In this document: positions 62,579-64,000 of the stretch, piece by piece
Layout: every line of letters begins with the position of its first letter
How positions within the stretch are numbered: position 1 is the stretch's first letter
Origin: Rhodospirillales bacterium
Lineage (GTDB): Bacteria; Pseudomonadota; Alphaproteobacteria; Rhodospirillales; Defluviicoccaceae
Length of the DNA stretch: 64,000 nucleotides
NCBI GenBank assembly: GCA_007694935.1
Contig: REES01000036.1
Location: 1 to 64,000 of the forward strand
Direction of reading: 5' to 3'
Notes under the pieces: model-generated
What the model was told of the DNA's origin: nothing
What the model saw: the letters and a program-made list of their open reading frames with translations, nothing else
The model's database searches: none
Translations under genes and position numbers: made by a program

Positions 62579-63199
62579 TCAGACTGGTCTTGCACTTCCC
62601 TCGTACGTAAAGGTCGCGAACCGCGGCATTCCCATGTAGCCTTTCTCGAGACTTGTGATGGCGAACCCAGCTTGTCGGACCAGCGCATCAATCGGCCGGT
62701 TCAGATGACATCCGCCGGTGCAGCGGCGCCAGAGCGGCGTCAGGCGGTCCTGCCACCGTGCAATGTTGGCCTCCGGGGTCTGGCCATGCTCAACAAAGAA
62801 GAGCTGCCCCTTGGGCCCCAGGACCCTTCGCACCTCACGCAGAGCGTGGAGGGGATCGGGGATCGTACACAGCGACCAAGTCGTGACGGCGGTATTGATG
62901 CAGGCATCGGGCAAGGGCAGCGCTTCGGCCGAGCCGATCAACGCCTCAAGGGGGAACCGGCGCTTTCGCGCCTCCCGCCTCGCGCGCCGGACCAGCGGCC
63001 AGGAAGGGTCAACCCCGAGCACCCGGCGCACGTCATCGCCGTAAAAAGGCAGGTTCAGCCCGGAGCCGATGCCGATTTCCAGTACTTCGCCCCGCGCATG
63101 GGCCACGGCCCGCTGGCGGTAGCTCACCAGTCGCCGATTGCTCATCACGAGATGCGTCAGGCGCGGCAGGATGCAGCGATCATAGAGCCTCACGCGCAT
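62579..63199 (-). CDS. Class I SAM-dependent methyltransferase
   Basis: This 206-residue small methyltransferase has motif I EVLEIGIGSGLNLPFY (about residues 38-53), motif II LGVDPSWPLVRRARREA, and VTTWSLCTIPDPLHALREV with post-motif II, then the GPKGQLFFVEHGQ strand. Such stand-alone enzymes are related to phosphatidylethanolamine or quinone methyltransferases, but the substrate is not clear. The ATG at 63199 gives the family length; the frame stays open a further 200 codons upstream without methyltransferase character. Confidence 0.85.
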   Translation of the reverse strand: MRVRLYDRCILPRLTHLVMSNRRLVSYRQRAVAHARGEVLEIGIGSGLNLPFYGDDVRRVLGVDPSWPLVRRARREARKRRFPLEALIGSAEALPLPDACINTAVTTWSLCTIPDPLHALREVRRVLGPKGQLFFVEHGQTPEANIARWQDRLTPLWRRCTGGCHLNRPIDALVRQAGFAITSLEKGYMGMPRFATFTYEGSARPV

Positions 63200-63542
63200 G
63201 CTCCTGCCGGGCGTCAAAACGGAAGGCGCGCAAGAACCGGCGCGGCACGAGGATGATCGATTGCTTCCACGGCGTCGCGGGCTGCATCGGCGACCTCCGG
63301 CACGGATCCGCCCGACGAGAATGACGCACTTCTCATGGGCGACGGCGGTGATGCTTCGATCATAGCCCCGGACGGCTGTTCGCGCAGCCGCTGGATGAGG
63401 GCCGCGCGCGCCTCGGACGATGCCGGCTATCCGGCTCAAGATCTCCCATGAGCTCAAGGCCCAGTGAGACGAGGAGCAGGGGCTCAATTGCGCCGCCCAA
63501 GCCCTTCCGGTACTCTTCTGGTTGCAACTATGAAGAGGGTCG
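63200..63542. other. 343-base stretch between the methyltransferase and the zinc-finger gene
   Basis: Apart from the short frame at 63214-63363, nothing is recognised here. The divergent promoters of the two neighbours must lie in it, but no clear box pair is visible. Confidence 0.4.
63214..63363 (-). CDS. Possible small protein
   Basis: This is a 49-codon frame with ATG at 63363; a second ATG at 63336 is possible. It includes the helical, protein-like stretch VPEVADAARDAVEAIDHPRA. The frame is also open for about 20 codons upstream to a TAG near 63427. There is no ribosome-binding sequence and no known family. It may be a decayed gene end. Confidence 0.25.
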   Translation of the reverse strand: MIEASPPSPMRSASFSSGGSVPEVADAARDAVEAIDHPRAAPVLARLPF

Positions 63543-64000
63543 ATGGCCCGTAGCCTGCAAGGCCTGACGGTCGAATGTGTGAATTGTGGACGCCAGGCAG
63601 CTCTTAGCCGCGCCGACGTTGAGCGCTTCCTGCATGAGTCGCTGTCGTACGAGGCGTTGCCGGAGCTTTGGCGGCGCTTCCGTTGCAGAGGCTGCGGCAG
63701 CAAAGCTGTGCGTCTCTTGGGAGGCGATGGTGTTCTGCTCCTGGATCCGGAGAACCTTAGGCGATGCGCGGGATGCGCTGATCCGATTCTGCTTCCGCGC
63801 ATCCAAGCGCTGCCCGGTACGACTCTGTGCCAGGCGTGCGCTCGGGAAGGTGAGCTTCCCGATAAGTCCCCTCCCTATCCTACTCCGCCGCCTACGCTGT
63901 CGAAGTGTCCACGCTGCGGATCGGCGACGATTGTCCGGGAGAACTCCCAGGACGGGGAATATTTCATCGGGTGTACAGACTTCCCAGGATGCCGCTGGAC
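63543..64000 (+). CDS. Zinc-finger protein with topoisomerase-type finger (partial, right end outside)
   Basis: The frame is open from an ATG at 63543 to the right edge, 152 codons so far. Three cysteine sets are visible: CVNC with a distant CRGC (about residues 12-55), CAGC with CQAC (DksA/TraR-like layout, about 80-105), and CPRCGSATIVREN with CTDFPGC, the C4 finger of DNA topoisomerase I tails (about 128-150). Such proteins often carry a nuclease or restriction domain further on, but what follows is outside the window. Confidence 0.7.
   Translation, partial: MARSLQGLTVECVNCGRQAALSRADVERFLHESLSYEALPELWRRFRCRGCGSKAVRLLGGDGVLLLDPENLRRCAGCADPILLPRIQALPGTTLCQACAREGELPDKSPPYPTPPPTLSKCPRCGSATIVRENSQDGEYFIGCTDFPGCRW

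Noticed and set aside
1-64000. CRISPR arrays, rRNA or tRNA genes, insertion sequences
   Set aside because: No regularly spaced repeats, no RNA gene signatures and no transposase motifs were found on either strand.

Overview
The window is high-GC DNA from a Gram-negative bacterium, probably a proteobacterium. It encodes an outer-membrane polysaccharide exporter, a heptose-bisphosphate phosphatase, a lipoprotein and a complete pqqABCDE operon. Several genes resemble those of Rhodospirillales-type alphaproteobacteria, but the genus cannot be fixed from this sequence and that placement is inference.

Layout. 1-1392 is the start of a secreted beta-rich protein running off the left edge. 1712-4990 is pqqEDCBA (minus strand, translationally coupled) with a candidate promoter upstream of pqqA. 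5217-9623 is a plus-strand housekeeping run: pyruvate kinase, an AEC carrier, a nitronate monooxygenase-like enzyme and a RarD-type permease. 9642-10250 is an unknown protein with DRRS-type repeats. 10481-17575 is a polysaccharide locus: UDP-glucuronate 4-epimerase type enzyme, three glycosyltransferases and an O-antigen ligase/polymerase. It is interrupted by two stretches without recognisable genes and ends in an AT-richer glycosyltransferase.

The centre (18218-49421, about 31 kb, all plus strand, mostly start/stop overlaps) is an extracellular contractile injection system (eCIS) locus. It encodes an oversized sheath, an inner tube protein, a Cys4 protein, a Pro-rich protein with three GRV motifs, a DUF4255/Pvc16-type cap, an AAA+ ATPase, a DUF4157-OmpA protein and a 77-residue protein. 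These are followed by a 2120-residue protein with two DUF4157 (eCIS core) domains and a His-rich, possibly nuclease-like C-terminus. Then come the baseplate and spike parts (CIS tube-adaptor, LysM/gpX-like, gpD-like hub, gpV-like spike, PAAR-like tip, gp25, two J-like wedge proteins, a gpI-like protein with a beta-rich tail), a 1316-residue beta-helix protein and a small trailing protein. No separate tape-measure, canonical tail fibre, capsid, terminase, integrase or lysis gene is visible. This argues for an injection particle rather than a prophage. A decayed second copy of one eCIS gene junction lies just upstream at 17823-17953.

After the eCIS come a gmhB-type phosphatase, clpB, a single-chain restriction-methylation candidate, and a polysaccharide-export protein fused to a beta-barrel. 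Then follow a small conserved protein, an acyl-CoA dehydrogenase, an SDR oxidoreductase, a lipoprotein, a hemolysin-III/TrhA-type membrane protein and a SAM methyltransferase. The window ends in a zinc-finger protein cut by the right edge. The polysaccharide synthesis genes (left of the eCIS) and the exporter (right of it) may serve one surface glycan, with the eCIS and the restriction-modification gene between them.
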